Counted from the stretch's first letter, positions 35,321 through 48,297 are shown. The stretch is 64,000 nucleotides of DNA from Carex sylvatica (GCA_964058845.1 CAXKVR010000190.1:62001-126000); one strand, 5' to 3'. Notes: generated by a model from the letters alone, not told the origin. Numbers and translations: made by a program.

Positions 35321-35900
35321 TAGCCTACACAAACGGTGGCATCAAAATGCTTAAGAGAACTAGCTAGCTTTGAGCTAGTTATCATGATCATTCATCTGTG
35401 ATGATTATTCTTTAATGGTAGAAGATATGTACATCGACTTCGCTATTATTCGGTACGGAGAGCCGTCTGATAATCATGAGCGGATGTATGAACAATAAAC
35501 GGTAAGGATAATTCATTATGTGTCGTGTCGTGATTTGTTCGACACTAGTTATATTGTGACTTTAATTATATGTTATTTTGCATCGTGATCAAATCAAGTT
35601 CTTACGTGTCATGTTGTGTTTGACTAAAATGTAAGTAATGATCACTACACGTAAATAGTTACAGTACTTTTGATCACATTTAATTATTTATTTTCAAATT
35701 TAAGTTTAATTATGAAAACTGTCAAAACTAAAAAAAAAAAATTATAAATAAAGACACAATCATGTAAAAAATAAATTTTGGGTAAGAAAATTATTTTATT
35801 GTTTGAAATTTGAATGACTATTTGAGATAAATAATAACATAAAATTTATATTGTTTTGGTCATATGTAGTCTTGTTTGGTCATGTATCGTATTGTGATTA
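35321..35900. other. Intergenic, nothing recognised
   Basis: No coding frame or resolved repeat. Confidence 0.4.
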
Positions 35901-35908
35901 GATCGGTT

Positions 35909-36469
35909 TAGGGGTGTAAACGAGTTGGTTCGGATCGAACTAGGCTTTAGCTCGGCTCGTTTATTTTGGCTCGAACTTGGACCGAGCGAGCTGGATCTAG
36001 GTCACCCGAGCCAAAAACTCCTGGCTCGCTCGTGATAAGTCAGTCCAAGCTAGCTTGCAAACTGACGAGCTGGCTCGTTGGACTTTATTGGGCTACTATT
36101 ATACAAATTCAAAAATATAAAAATAAGAAAGTCCATTCAAAAAATTTAAGAAATCGTCCAGCAGGTACATTTTTAAGCAACTGAAGCCCATATCATTTCT
36201 TCCCAGACCAAAAATACATTAATTTTGCATAATTGCGCCTTTAAAAATGGGACTGGACTTAAAATTATACGAGGCTAAACCCTAAATTCACTGTAGCTTA
36301 ACGAACTGAGTTGGCCCGATCCGAGTTGACCTCTGGCTCAACTCGTTTATTTTGGCCCGAACTTAGACCGAACTAGCTCGTTAACAGCTCGGTCCACTAC
36401 CAAACGAATTGTTAGCGAGCGAACTAGAGACGAGTCACCAGCGAGCCACGAGCTTTTTTGACAGCCCTA
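35909..36469. mobile_element. hAT MITE of the 'agctcg' type with 8-bp TSD
   Basis: It starts taggggtgtaaacgag and ends ttttttgacagcccta. Flanks are GATCGGTT (35901-35908) and AATCGGTT (36470-36477), 7 of 8 matching. The interior 'ggctcgttnnttttggctcg' words occur in both orientations, as in 9809-10285. Confidence 0.8.
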
Positions 36470-36733
36470 AATCGGTTAGTATGTTATGCTGTGTTATTTA
36501 AAATTTGAAAAATAGTCACGACATGCACATGAGTCATACCATATAACCACAGCGTGTGCTATTTGTGACGTGTTCAATTATAATGTGACTTTTTTATATC
36601 CAAATATTTCATATTTATTATCTTATTATATAAGTATGTATATTATTTTTTAGTATTACATTTATATTTTTTTTAAGTATGATACGGCCCACGAGTGACA
36701 GATTTTTTTTTTATATTTTTAGTATTATATTAT

Positions 36734-37143
36734 GAGTAGGATTAGGAGTTTTTATATTTATTAAGTCTCTTTATAAATTTAATTTTAAAATTTATCAGAT
36801 TGAATTCAAACAATAAATTCGAACCGTTGAAATTTATCTAACTTATGGGTGATTCGTATATGTGCGAACATTTTAAACTTTCGAATTTAGTTCAGTATAA
36901 CGTCAAGCAGTCAAAATTAAAAGGTTTATAAATTAATTTCAATGTATTTATTTTTTGAATTTTTTAACCACTTGACTCTATTCAAAATTAATTTCAAAAT
37001 TTTAAATTTTTGAATGTAGACACATCACTTGTCAAGTAGATGAATTTCAATGATTCAGATTCGTCGTTTGAAACCACTCCAACAAGTTTTAAAATTAAGT
37101 TAAAAAAAATTAGACGAACTTAAAGAACACCCAAGTTCTACTC
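36734..37143. mobile_element. MITE, GAGTAGAACTAGGGTG family (copy 4), diverged
   Basis: Left end gagtaggattagg, right end acacccaagttctactc. Internal blocks match the other copies in order. Confidence 0.65.
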
Positions 37144-37145
37144 TT

Positions 37146-37275
37146 AGGGTCTATTCGGCCGAAGTACTGTTCACGTGCAAAAAAAAAAACTGAATTTTTT
37201 TTCCCACGTGAACAGTATTTTTCAGTTCAATTCTTGTGTCCATGCCCATTCCCAATTGGAGACCGAACAAGCCCT
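37146..37275. mobile_element. Small MITE with CCGAACA-type ends (copy 1)
   Basis: The terminus agggtctattcggcc pairs with gaccgaacaagccct. The inner palindrome is 'tactgttcacgtg' / 'cacgtgaacagta'. Confidence 0.65.
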
Positions 37276-37297
37276 TATATTATATCAAACTCTAAAA

Positions 37298-37455
37298 ACC
37301 TATTCGGTAGCCCACTAGGAAATATGAATGGATATAAGAACAAAAAAATTTGAACTGAATTTTACTGTTCATGTGGAAAAAAAAAATTAATTTGAGTGAA
37401 TTTTTTTTTTTTTTACATAAACAGTACTTTCGGAATTACTGCCGAACATGACTTA
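37298..37455. mobile_element. Small MITE with CCGAACA-type ends (copy 2)
   Basis: 'acctattcggtag' at the left, 'ctgccgaacatga' at the right, inner 'tactgttcatgtgg' and 'acataaacagta'. Confidence 0.5.
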
Positions 37456-37569
37456 AATAAAGTTAAAAGGTACATCCCAATCAGTCAATATCACCTCATC
37501 ATATATTTAGATTAGTATATATGGTTAAAATGACTTGTTGTCTTCATGATCTAAATATATTTCACATTT

Positions 37570-37860
37570 TTTTTTTAAGTTCAAATAATATTTAATTTGA
37601 ACTGCTTATCATGGTCTTAATATTAAAATATGTTCGGAGATCAAATTTTATAGTTTTGAAAATATTATACTATTTTTTTAATAGTTACAAAATTAATATT
37701 TTTGGGTAGTTAAAAACAGTAATTTTGTACTCATTTAAAAAATAAAAATAAAAATATATATATAAATTTTGATCTTCAAGAATATTTTAATACGAGATCA
37801 TGTTAAATGTTTGAATCGGTCTGAATCGATTATTTGAACTAAACGTGAGACATTTTTAAA
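37570..37860. mobile_element. Diverged shared-core foldback MITE
   Basis: 'cttaatattaaaatatgttc' and 'ggagatcaaattttata' on the left are mirrored by 'gatcttcaagaatatttta' on the right around a 'tactatttttttaa' core. End type not resolved. Confidence 0.5.
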
Positions 37861-39894
37861 ATAGTTTATTACGGTAGTTATGGAACCGAGGGTGATAAAC
37901 TGAAAGCACTTGAAATATGAAATTATTATATTATTGTCCGTGTGACTTCACCAATCACCAGTGTTCGGTACGCTACGTGGGGCCACTAAAAAGTTTCTCA
38001 CACGCCATCCAAAAATATCCTGACGTCCCTGGCAGCGCACTTCTTACGAGTATTATTTTCTTTGCTCAACTCTATTTAATACATTAAAAATAAATACCTA
38101 ACTTTCTATATTCAATATACTCTATTTTATCCTGTTATTGTAAAATATAAAATTTATCAATCAAATATAACCATATTTTTGTATAACTAAATATAATCAT
38201 AATAAAAATATTATATAGTTATACATAGAAATAAATACTTATTATCTATAATTTAATATTTATCAGTTACTCTAGCAACAAATGTAAAATATATCTTACC
38301 CAAATATTTTAGCCAATAAACTAATGGAATCTTTTTTCTTATCTATATTTATACCCATTAAAATAACAAATAGCAAATAAAAAAAATCTTAATCTTATTT
38401 GCCCTTTCGCATACAATAAGGTCAATACCTTTTTATTTTATAAAAAAAGAGAGCATTGAATGGTGCATTTAATTAATAAAAGCATTGATATTGTTTCTTT
38501 CCAAGGCAGAGATGATCTCTGAGCTCTAGATTGTATTAAATGCATTGAGGGATGTACTTTTTTTTTAATTTTTTTAAAACCATCAAAATCTAAGATTTAT
38601 ACTTTATTCAGAGGGATGTACTATTAAAGCATTGATTTTCTTTTATGTAGTCGGTCCCATCTGAAATAGAGCATTGATATTGTTTCTATCCAAAAATAAC
38701 TGTTGGAGTAAATAAGAGTTGAAAACCATTTGATTTATTTTATAATGATTAAAAATATGCACTCTTGGAACTTGGTAGTACCCTGTATGACCCATCCACC
38801 CTGTCTTGAGAAACGAGCTTGGTTGGATCTGTAGAGGAGCAATTATAGAATGTACAACCCAACTGAGGGACAACACGTTGACGATACCAAAATGTGCCAT
38901 CTCCTCTCTAACCCAATCATCTTCGGACAACCTCATCATGTCTTGACAAAATGGGGCTATCTCTGTGAACGCATGTGCCGTAGCGCGCCATTGTAGGACG
39001 AAAGACGCTGACATGACTTCAGTGGGGATAAAATTGGATAGGCCCGGGTCATCTCATGTAGTGCTCTAGTGGCAACATAATTTTCTTCCAAAATATAATT
39101 TCTTCTCCATTTATATTCTCACCCACAAATTATAACTCATGGTACAAAACCCACCCAATACTCATCATTTTTATATCAATTAATTTCAGAATTATCAAGT
39201 TGCAGCAACTAATAGGGCAGCTAATTGTTGTTCCTCGTTAATTATTTTTTTTCCTTCAAAGTCAAATGATTCAAATGAATTCAAGTTTGAATCATTAGGG
39301 TCCCCCAACCAATCTGACTGAATCAAAGTTTAAAAACATTGTCAGTGAATGTAGCTGCGCAATCAAATTTTAGAACTGATAATTCTAAAATTCATCTCAA
39401 AATAATGATTGTTCGGTTTATTATTATCTTTTTTGAGAGATGGCAACAAAAAAAAATATATTCGGCAAAACCCATTCCAATTAGTCTATCCTTACCACCT
39501 TGTATGCTATATATACCATCCTAAGCATCCAGTCCGGGACCAGAAAACAAATTAGTTAACTCGTTATTTTGTATTATTATCTCCATCAACAAAACAATTT
39601 TACGCATAAATAGCTAATTAAAATAAAATTTTCACAAAATGTACAATAGCTTAAATTGAAAAGCTATATCTCCAAGCGAAGGTCAAGAAGACCTACTAAT
39701 TAAAAATATTTAATTATTTATTGTACACTTGATCTTCTCCACGGCTTTTTTTTTCTTATTATCTTTAGCATTAAAAAATATTTTTAGTACGGTACGGAAT
39801 TGGAAAAAAAAAAATCAAAACATAGTATAATGACAACTTGGTATTGCATTTTTCTCCGAAGAAAAACGCAATTACATGCTGCATTTTACACTGA
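37861..39894. other. Intergenic, no supported gene
   Basis: The word 'agcattgatattgtttct' occurs twice (38481 and 38671). A 123-codon minus-strand frame (38643-39014) lies here; it has no domain I recognise and no support beyond its length. Confidence 0.35.
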
Positions 39895-41045
39895 AAAAAA
39901 TACAATCGGATATGGATCGGATAGTGGTAAAACCATATCTTAATCTGTATTTATTTTTGGGATAAATATACATATCGGATATTAAACATATACGATTACG
40001 GATCTGACTATTAAACGGATACGAATACAGATATAATTTGAATACCTAATTCATACATTGTAACAAAATTAACATATATTTCAACAATTATTTTTCTCAA
40101 ATGAAAAAATACATAAAATATAGATATAATTCAGACAACAAAAATAATTGTTTTAATGTTAAATTTATTATGTCATTATAAAATATTTACAAAATATAAA
40201 TACTTGTAAATGAAAAAAAAACAATTAGTACATGAAATAAAAATACTTTTGAGGTGTAAAATACGAATACAAGAATAATATCTCAATTATTGTAACAAAA
40301 TTAACATATTTTTCAATTATTATATTTCTCATTAGAAAAAAAGTACATAAAATATTGGTATAATTCAGACAACAAAATAATTGTTTTAATGTTAAATTTA
40401 TTATGTCATTATAAAATATATACAAAATTAAAATACTTGTAAATTCAAAAATAAACAATTAATACATGACATAAAAATACTTTTGAGGTGTAAAATACGA
40501 ATACTAGAATAATATCTCAATTATTGTAACATAATTAACATATTTTTCAATTATTATTTTTCTCATTAGAAAATAAGTACATAAAATATAGATATAATAG
40601 ACAACAAAATAATTGTTTTAATGTTAGATTTATTATGTCATTATAAAATATACACAAAATTTAAATACATGTAAATTCAAAAATAAACAATTAGTACATG
40701 AAATAAAAATACTTTTAAGGTGTAAAATACGAATACAAGAATAATATCTCATTTATTGTACCAAAATTAACATATTATTCAACTATTATTTTTCTTATTA
40801 GAATAGAAAGTACATAAAATACATATATAGTTCAGACAACAAAATAATTATTCTAATGTTAAATTTATTATGTCATTATAAAATATATATGATATATAAA
40901 TACTTGTAAATTTAAATATAAACAATTAGTACATGAAGTAAAAATACTTTTGAGGTGTAAAACACGAATAGAAGAATAATATCTCATTTATCTTTATATA
41001 TCCGCAGATGACAGATCTGAGTTTATCTGATCGTAAGTCTTGAAA
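39895..41045. mobile_element. Probable TAGGGGTG-family hAT remnant carrying a tandem array
   Basis: 39901-40042 has the family's 'atcggatatggatcggatag' and 'taaaccata' words; 41000-41040 has decayed 'tatccgcagatgacagatct' words like the family's right half. Between them lies the 233-bp array. Terminal sequences and TSD are not recognisable. Confidence 0.4.
40057..40985. repeat. Tandem array, 4 copies of about 233 bp
   Basis: Units begin 'attgtaacaaaattaacata' (or variants) at 40057, 40289, 40523 and 40755, periods 232, 234 and 232. Each contains 'aatacttttgaggtgtaaaa'. Short minus-strand frames here are by-products of the repeat. Confidence 0.93.
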
Positions 41046-42219
41046 ATAAAATTTGCTTTTACGTACTCTTCCTGTTTTTGTAAAAATGTTTAATTGAATC
41101 CAGACAAGGGCGTTGTCTAGAGTGATTTCGTGTAGTTTTTGTATTACCATAAAGAGTCGAAGGAGTGAATTGTTTTGTAATGTTATTTCTTATGTGTGCT
41201 AAAAAAAATATATCATATTTTTTTTTTTATGTAAATCAATCATTTAAAAAATTAACGTCTAAAAATTATCTACACTAGTATATTTCTACAAGCTCTTAAT
41301 GACAACTAAAATAAAATTAAAATGTCACAATTATTAACATGTGCATAGATAAAATGATGTAGATTATATAATCTAACGGTTTTAGTTTGTCTTTTAAGTT
41401 TTAAATTATGAAAATTCTTAAAAATGGAGGTATGATAGAGACAAAAAAAATAGAGACATTTGAACTCTTCTCCTCAAATGTATATACATGTGTGTGATAT
41501 ATACATGTGTGTGTGTATATATACATGTATATATATATATATGAAATTTGTAGCATATATATGAAATTTTCCACAAAATTTGAATCACCTTATTTGGAGA
41601 TCGTATGAAATAGTTATGGCTAATATACCGAAGCGTGTCCATCCGAAGCTTCGGAGACGTTTGTTGCTTCGCTGCCAACATATTTTGTCATGATCGGACG
41701 GTGTCATATATATGTTGATATTGAATACTGCGATGATTTTTAAATTGGGATGGGTCCTTATAATTCTCTTATATCGATGTAACCAAACACCATCCTGGCA
41801 TTCTCTTAATTAAAAGGAGCATGGGACCGCAAGGCAAGACATGGTCAGACCGAGGAATTCACATCCCCTCAGGTTACTGGACTGACCACAATTACAATCG
41901 GACGATTCTTTTAGCTTGGCATGAATCTCAAAACGGACTCCTACAGTCTTTACAGGAACTGGGTTGAGTCTGATCCGGCTGTGATTAATCTGGCCCGTCA
42001 ATTTCAATTTGCTGGAGTCAGGTACCTGAGAGGATACGGATCCCAGGCATCACGAGTTACGAGATTCTTCTGCTACACTACTACTTTATGCATCTAATTG
42101 CAAACTTTATTACTGATCTAATTTTACTCGTGAATCCTAAATTTGAATATATAAGTTTTTGAAACTTTATGCCCGGCCGTAGCTCCTACCTGATTGTCGG
42201 TGCTCGGCATATACAGGTA
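41046..42219. other. Intergenic, with TA/TG microsatellite
   Basis: 41480-41545 is a mixed (TA)/(TG) and 'tatacatg' repeat. No gene recognised; the 65-codon frame at 41810-42007 lacks any domain. Confidence 0.4.
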
Positions 42220-42435
42220 GAAAATCACTTGATTTAAAATTATGTACATTCAGATCATGTGATTTTTTATCTATTCAGAAAAAAAAATTAGTAAAATTTA
42301 ATTTTTAAGTACATATTTATATAAAGATTATGTTGAACGGTTTGAATTAAGTGTTAAAATTTTGAAAACTCAAATTTTGAGTCGTTGCACGGAGGCCCTC
42401 TATGCTACATGTAGCATCGTAGCCAACTCCACCAA
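42220..42435. mobile_element. Right half of a shared-core MITE
   Basis: 'gttgaacggtttgaatta', 'ttgagtcgttgcacggaggc' and 'cctctatgctac' match the right arms of the 26086-27317 elements. The left half is missing. Confidence 0.6.
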
Positions 42436-42599
42436 ATTAATTAACATCTAAAATAGATCCTAATATATACTACAAAACATCAAACATCCGAGACAACCAT
42501 TCGCTAATAAAGTCTCAAAGTCTTCAGACAATAATATTCATATTGACCAAGCATCGAATATATAAACTACAAATCCCGATAGCTATAGCCCAATTCCGT

Positions 42600-44510
42600 T
42601 GTTGGAGTTATCATTCTACTATACATATCAGAACAAGTTGTTGATATAGCAAAGTACCTAAAATTTCTCAATTTTTCCTTACCAAACATGAAATACCGCA
42701 TCACTCGTTGTACCATGGTATCAAACCTTCAACATTGAACCTCAACCATCTCGAAATTTCTTCTGTCAGATGCTTCAACTAACGGAACTCGAACATGAAA
42801 ACTTTGCCATTCATCATCATAATCCTCGACACAAATCTGCAACAAATAATTGATCAATTAATAACTTGATCTTTGTACTTTAAACTTTCTTAAAAAAACT
42901 TTAAACAAAAAATTAAAAATGAAGAGAAGCTATGTATTTGGATCTAGCTAGTGGTATTAATTAATTTTATCAAATTAACATCCAAATTAAATAAATCCAC
43001 GTGTTATATTACAAAACATCCATAACATTCATAACATCCATATTAAAATTAAGCATCCAAAACATCTAGAACATCCATACACATCTATATATAAACGAGC
43101 TATAACTGAAAGAGTGCCCTACATGTGGAACCACAAAGTCTTCCAATAACCCAAATAGGAATATCTACCAAATAGCACGTTTAGAAATATCAAATTTTGA
43201 TTGAAAATATTCACTTCCAGTGTTAGAAACATCAGTGTACATTTGTGACCAGCAGCAGTTTCCAGATATGTTTTATAGCTTCTACAGTTTCTCAGTTCCC
43301 TGTTACCAAACATAAGATACTGTATCACTCGTTTTACGGTGGTATCAAACCTCGTAATTTGACCTCAACTATCTTGAGACTTCTTGTGTCAGATGCTTCA
43401 ACCAGCTGGACTGGAACTATAGTATTTTGCCCTGATGGTTGGTAATCCTGATCACAAAACTGCAACAAATAATTTTTCCATTGATAACTAGATCTTTACT
43501 TTAAACTTTCTTAAAAAAAAACTATTTGAAACATCAAATTAAAAATGACGAGAAGCTAGCTATGTTGTACCACTGTAAACTTTATCAAATTTGGATAACT
43601 CTTGAAAATCCAAGTTTGGATGTCCAAATATGAATAAGAACAGAGAGAAACAGTGAGAACCGTCAAGTTCTCAAATCTTGGATCATTTTTCGGCAATTCG
43701 TCAAAAAGCAGTGTCTAACAATTGTATTAGGGACATAATTATAATTAATGAAAACTATAAGTTAGTTAGAGATGCTTTCTGCTATGCTTTTAAGCATTGT
43801 ATCTCGCTAGTTATAAATACTAGATGATTATAACAGTTGACAAGCTAATGAAATACAATCATTCATAATCAATCTATCTCTCTCTCTACTTACCTCTCTC
43901 AATTCTAATTACCTTTTAATATACATATACATATATGTATGTATGCGCACACGTGCGCACACACACACACATATTAACAATTCAAAACAAGTCAGAATAA
44001 ACTACATATAGAATTAATGATACAATTATTTCATTGTATTGTAAAATGATTGCATTTACATCATCTATTTATAGTTAGTGGTGTACATCGATTTTAAAAT
44101 AAATAACTAACAATCTAACAGTAATTAATTGTCATAATCTAACATGCATTACTCTAACCAAACTTATCATGTATGTGTGCATGCATGCATGTATATCAAT
44201 TGAATTTTTTTTAATTAATTCTCACAACATCAATTGATAATTTTGGGTCCTTTGATGTATGCATGCATTCGTAGTATATAGTAAAAATAAAACGATCGAG
44301 CTAGGTGCATACCATGCGCAGATGGCACCTGAGGTGAAACTCCAGAATATGACCACCTCTAACCTTGTGCAGTAAAGTAGTGATAGACTTAATGAAAGTT
44401 GGAGCTAACGAATCCCTCGCATTGATGTTCAGAAAGGGCAAAGAGGTGCAGAGGTTGCTTCACCTCTTCGCCAGCACGGTCGTACGCACCACCTCCCTGG
44501 TGTTGAGCAA
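42600..44510 (-). pseudogene. F-box/FBD-type gene remnant, three exon-like blocks
   Basis: Block A (44510-44313) encodes the second half of an F-box: NTREVVRTTVLAKR, then an in-frame TGA where F-boxes normally have W, then SNLCTSLPFLNI and a segment typical of F-box/LRR proteins (ILEFHLRCHLR). It ends at a GT donor (CGCATG|gtatgc). Block B (43459 down to about 43130) starts after ttgttgcag and encodes VQLVEASDTRSLKIVEVK. After a one-base frameshift comes FDTTVKRVIQYLMFG, FBD-like in pattern. Block C (42836 down to about 42600) is a diverged duplicate of B with its own ttgttgcag acceptor and an in-frame TGA. The F-box start and the LRR section are missing. F-box identity is fairly secure, FBD less so. 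F-box proteins act as SCF ubiquitin-ligase adaptors; this copy cannot make one. Confidence 0.6.
43715..44142. mobile_element. Two opposed LTR-like fragments inside the F-box remnant
   Basis: The plus-strand segment 43715-43900 has TATAAATACT at 43813 and a 'gaaatacaatcattcat' block before a CT run. The minus-strand segment 44142-43975 starts tgttagattatgac, has ctataaatag and 'acaatacaatgaaat'. Both look like short copia/TRIM LTRs, which would explain the enlarged intron. A (CA)n tract lies at 43951-43971. Confidence 0.35.
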
Positions 44511-45453
44511 CTTAATTGAGAATAAAGCCTTTTGAAATACTTATAACATATGAAATACTTATAACATATTATTTGAAAGAAATGAAATATTCTAACATAA
44601 AATCACTAAATTTAGTTTATGATAGCAACTTAATTTCATAAATGAACACATCGTACTAATTGAAAAAATTACATTAGTAAGTAAGAAAAAAATATAGTAT
44701 ATAAATAATAGAAGAATTAATCAGTTTCAAAATAAGTAAGAAGAAAAAATATATATAAAAAATATTGGATGTATATCTAATTGAGAACAAATAAAACTAT
44801 AATACAAGATTATAAACCTTATTATCAAACACTATCACAATAAAAATAAGCAATATGAAAATAAATATTTACCGAAATAAACGGAAATAAACATGAATAA
44901 ACGGAAATAAATGAATGATTAAATGGTAAAACGGACGATTAATCATTTTCATCTGCAAATAAATATATGTTAAGTATATTCGTAATAGTTTGACCGCTGT
45001 TAATGATTAAATAGCCATTAAAATTATTTTTTACAACACTGAGATTCTGATTCCGCAATAAAGGAGATACTACAACTTTCTTATTAATTTGCGGGGCGAT
45101 GTCAAATTGTCAAAAATATTATTCGTGCATCTCAACTTCTTCTTCTTTTTTACTTTAATTGAAATAACCCTTATATTTTATATACTTGTTATATATATTA
45201 ACATCAACTAAATATACGCACAATTTGGCGTCATTTTTGTTAATTAAATTTTGTATTTTATTATTCTAAAATACCTAGTTTTATTAGAGTGGGAATCCTA
45301 TTACAACGGATTAATTTGACAAATTAACTTGACAACGGTCAAAATAATTTGTAGTGTAAAATTTTATTGGTATTACAATATGTACATATAAATATCATAT
45401 GCTTGAAAAAAAAAAATTGGATACAACATTCATCGTTAATAACCAAATGACAA
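44511..45453. other. Intergenic, nothing recognised
   Basis: Sequence upstream of the broken F-box start. No F-box N-terminal coding found here. Confidence 0.4.
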
Positions 45454-45458
45454 GGAAC

Positions 45459-46529
45459 TGTTGGCTTTTGGGAGCACTCGATTTATCTGTTTGACTAAAT
45501 TGGCAAAATATATATAATTATATTTTACAGTTTTCATTTTGAGTATATGTGCAGATTCATGACAAGTGAAGAAATAGTAATTACACATCAATGATGGATT
45601 AATACACTGCAATATAACATCATGGATGTGGTCATGAAGGCACAAGACACTGGATAGCAAAAGTATTAACTCAAGATTAAGGATAACGTATATGTAAGAT
45701 TAGTAAAATAAACTTGAGATTGACTTAAGTGAGGCCTATTGTTGTCACGGTTCAGTGACCGTGATAATAGAATAAATAAATCATGTACAAATTCCGTGAC
45801 GCATAAAATAGGATCAAGCGTCACCGAACGCTTATCCTTCCAGAGGATTATCGTGGTGAGAACCGTTGTCACGGTCATCTATCGTGACCTACAGTTGTGA
45901 CGGTCCCCTGTACCGTTACAACAGTCAGCACCACTTACTTCCTTTTTATCAGCTCTCTATAAATAGAAGCTATACCAAGGTTTGGAGTATCACTGTAGCC
46001 GCCTCCAACTTCAATATTTCGTATTTACAGATTTAGAGAAAGCTGTTGTTGCTTGTGCACTACAACTTCAATATACACAATCAATCTCAAGCTTATTCAA
46101 TCAATCAACCAACTCCTAGAGTGATCCTACGTGATCCAATCATTTACTACTTCGAGCTTTGTGCTCACCTTGCAATCCTTGAAGTCCTTGCGACTCGGAT
46201 TGTGTTGTTAAGACCGTGTGACTTTCCCAGAAGAATTGTAAGGGCTCACCGATTCCACACTGCACTCTTTTCTCATTGGGTAAAGAAATGTGTGCCATCT
46301 AGAAGGTCGCGAGCCTCAGAAACGTAGGCGTTAGTGCCGAACTATGTAAACAACTCTTGTGTCAAGTGTCTCTAAACTCTACTATTTACTTTATATTTAG
46401 TTTAGGACAAAGTTATTCTAGTTTTCACCAAGAATAACTTATAGACACGTTATAATATTATCATTTAGATCAAAAATATAAAAAATGCTTATTCAGCCTC
46501 CCCCCCTCTATGTGTCTTTGGGACCAACA
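45459..46529 (+). mobile_element. Solo LTR (probably copia type), 1.07 kb
   Basis: It begins TGTTGGC and ends GGGACCAACA, the TG...CA ends of an LTR. Flanks are GGAAC (45454-45458) and GAAAC (46530-46534), 4 of 5 matching. A TATAAATA box lies at 45958-45965. The end ('cccccctctatgtgtctttg' then gggaccaaca) resembles plant copia LTR ends. No primer-binding site, gag or pol follows, so it is solo. The 93-codon frame at 46046-46327 lies in the LTR leader and is not a gene. Confidence 0.75.
45958..45965 (+). promoter_or_regulatory. TATA box of solo LTR
   Basis: TATAAATA in a CT-rich context, about 500 bp into the LTR, as expected at the U3/R boundary. Confidence 0.55.
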
Positions 46530-46534
46530 GAAAC

Positions 46535-47469
46535 TTAAGGATTCATACTTAACTGTATTAATTTGATGGCTGGATATATTATTAGATGATATTGAAATTG
46601 CATGAAAATTTATACAAATGAAATATATTAGAAAAGGTAGATCTCTATAACTTTGTTCCTATTTTTTAAGTTTATTTGGTATGAATTGATAAAGTGTTGT
46701 CAAGATCGAAAAGATAATCAAATATCAAGGATCCCCACCGTTTTAATTACAAGTGCATATTTTGTATTATATGATAATTATCTGTATTACATCATATATG
46801 AATCTATATCTCTCAATTATTCGCTCCTTATCTGAATTCGTATCAGTATTTGCTTCTTATTTTGTCTATATTATTTTCTTATAATTTTTATAATTAATAT
46901 TTACATATATAACATCTTATACAAGGTTTAGATTATATTATGTGAGGCTCATGTATATTGAATCAAGACAGACCTTAGTCTTTAGAAAGGGCTCTTGCTC
47001 GGTTATAATACAAAGAATTAAAAAAATAACACTTAATTTTTTGTTTATGAGTTGAGAGTCCCTTATATTTATTATTATATAATTTTCTCTGGTATTCTGC
47101 CTCTTGCTATTAGTAATGAGCCGATAACTCATCTAATAATTAATTATGTCTTGAAAATTTCTTATAAATATTAAATAATTTGATAACTTTATCTTTAATC
47201 TTTACTAAAAAAATAATTAATTCCACTAGGTACAGCAATTTGGTAATGTTAAAGTAGAAAGTTACCATCAAGAAATTCTACATTAGTCACTACAATTTGC
47301 TTTAAAGTTTTTTGCTTGGACTTCCGAAATTATTGTCAACAAAAACAACTGAAACAGCTGATAGAGGAGAGTGCGGCCAGCTTAGCTATTAGTACCAAAA
47401 ACAGGACGCCTATCCCCCCGCACACACAAATTTAAAAAAAAAAAATCTACAGAAGGAATTAAAGCACAC
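46535..47469. other. Intergenic, nothing recognised
   Basis: AT-rich; short frames without coding character. Confidence 0.4.
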
Positions 47470-47639
47470 GCGTGCACACAGACATGCATAGCGATAAAGT
47501 GTTAACATACGGATCAACATACGGATCAAACAAGAGGAATAGGAGTAGAATGGGATGCGTGCACACAGACATGCGATAAAGAGTTAACATACGGATCAAC
47601 ATACGGATCAAACAAGAGGAATAGGAGTAGAATGGGATG
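47470..47639. repeat. Near-identical 87-bp tandem duplication
   Basis: 'gcgtgcacacagacatgc' starts both copies (47470 and 47557) and both end 'gtagaatgggatg'. Copy 2 lacks a few bases and has one or two substitutions. Each copy also contains an inner doublet 'acatacggatca'. Confidence 0.93.
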
Positions 47640-48100
47640 AGGCATATTCGAGAGAGCATCTGCGAACTATTGCTTAATTTGTTGGTATTATAAAGATATG
47701 GATAGGGTTCCTTTTTTCTTAAAAAAAAAAAAAAAAGGGTTCCTCTTGGGCCCTAGGCCAATTCCTGATTGGGTGCCACAAGTGCATCCCCCCTAGTGCG
47801 ATTTATGGTTAGAGAGAGAGAGATCCATAGAATTAGGGTTTCCAGAGTAGGTTTGCAGAGACCCATGCTTTACATTGTACGAACTAGCACCCAACTCTTG
47901 ACCCGTAATAGTAATTAGTTTAATATGCAAGTTCGTCGCTTTCAATTAGATCGCACAAATTCATATCTTTCTACGTTTTGTTTTGCAGGTACAGAACTTT
48001 TCTCAAAAAAAAAGAAAAAAGGACAGAATCTAATAATTGATATACCATGCCGTTCAAATAAATTTGAATGATTGACAGATATGGATCTATGAATTGAATG
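47640..48100. other. Intergenic, nothing recognised
   Basis: No gene or element recognised. Confidence 0.4.
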
Positions 48101-48297
48101 CGTATCCTCTTCACTAACTCAAAAAGAAATTTTTTGAGTTAATAAATTTTAACTGTCTAATTTTAAATATAATCAATTTGATAACTGTATATAATTAATA
48201 TTAGTGCAGATCTAATCTACACAAATCTTAAAATAGATCGAATAGTTAAAATTTATTAATTAAAAAAATTCTCTTTTAAGTTGATGCAGAGGATACG
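48101..48297. mobile_element. MITE, GCGTATCCTCTGC end type (copy 2)
   Basis: Same ends and inner 'actcaaaaagaaa ... ttttgagttaa' hairpin as 23477-23684, more diverged. Confidence 0.75.

Noticed and set aside
38500..38530. Possible miRNA hairpin ('cagagatgatctctgag')
   Set aside because: The stem is too short and does not match any conserved plant miRNA I know.
38643..39014. 123-codon minus-strand frame
   Set aside because: It has no domain I recognise, no splice partners and no promoter; it could be a gene fragment but length alone is weak support.
41418..41681. 87-codon minus-strand frame with YIYTCIYTHTHVYITH-type repeats
   Set aside because: It is a translation of the TA/TG microsatellite.
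46046..46327. 93-codon frame
   Set aside because: It lies within the R/U5 part of a solo LTR downstream of its TATA box.
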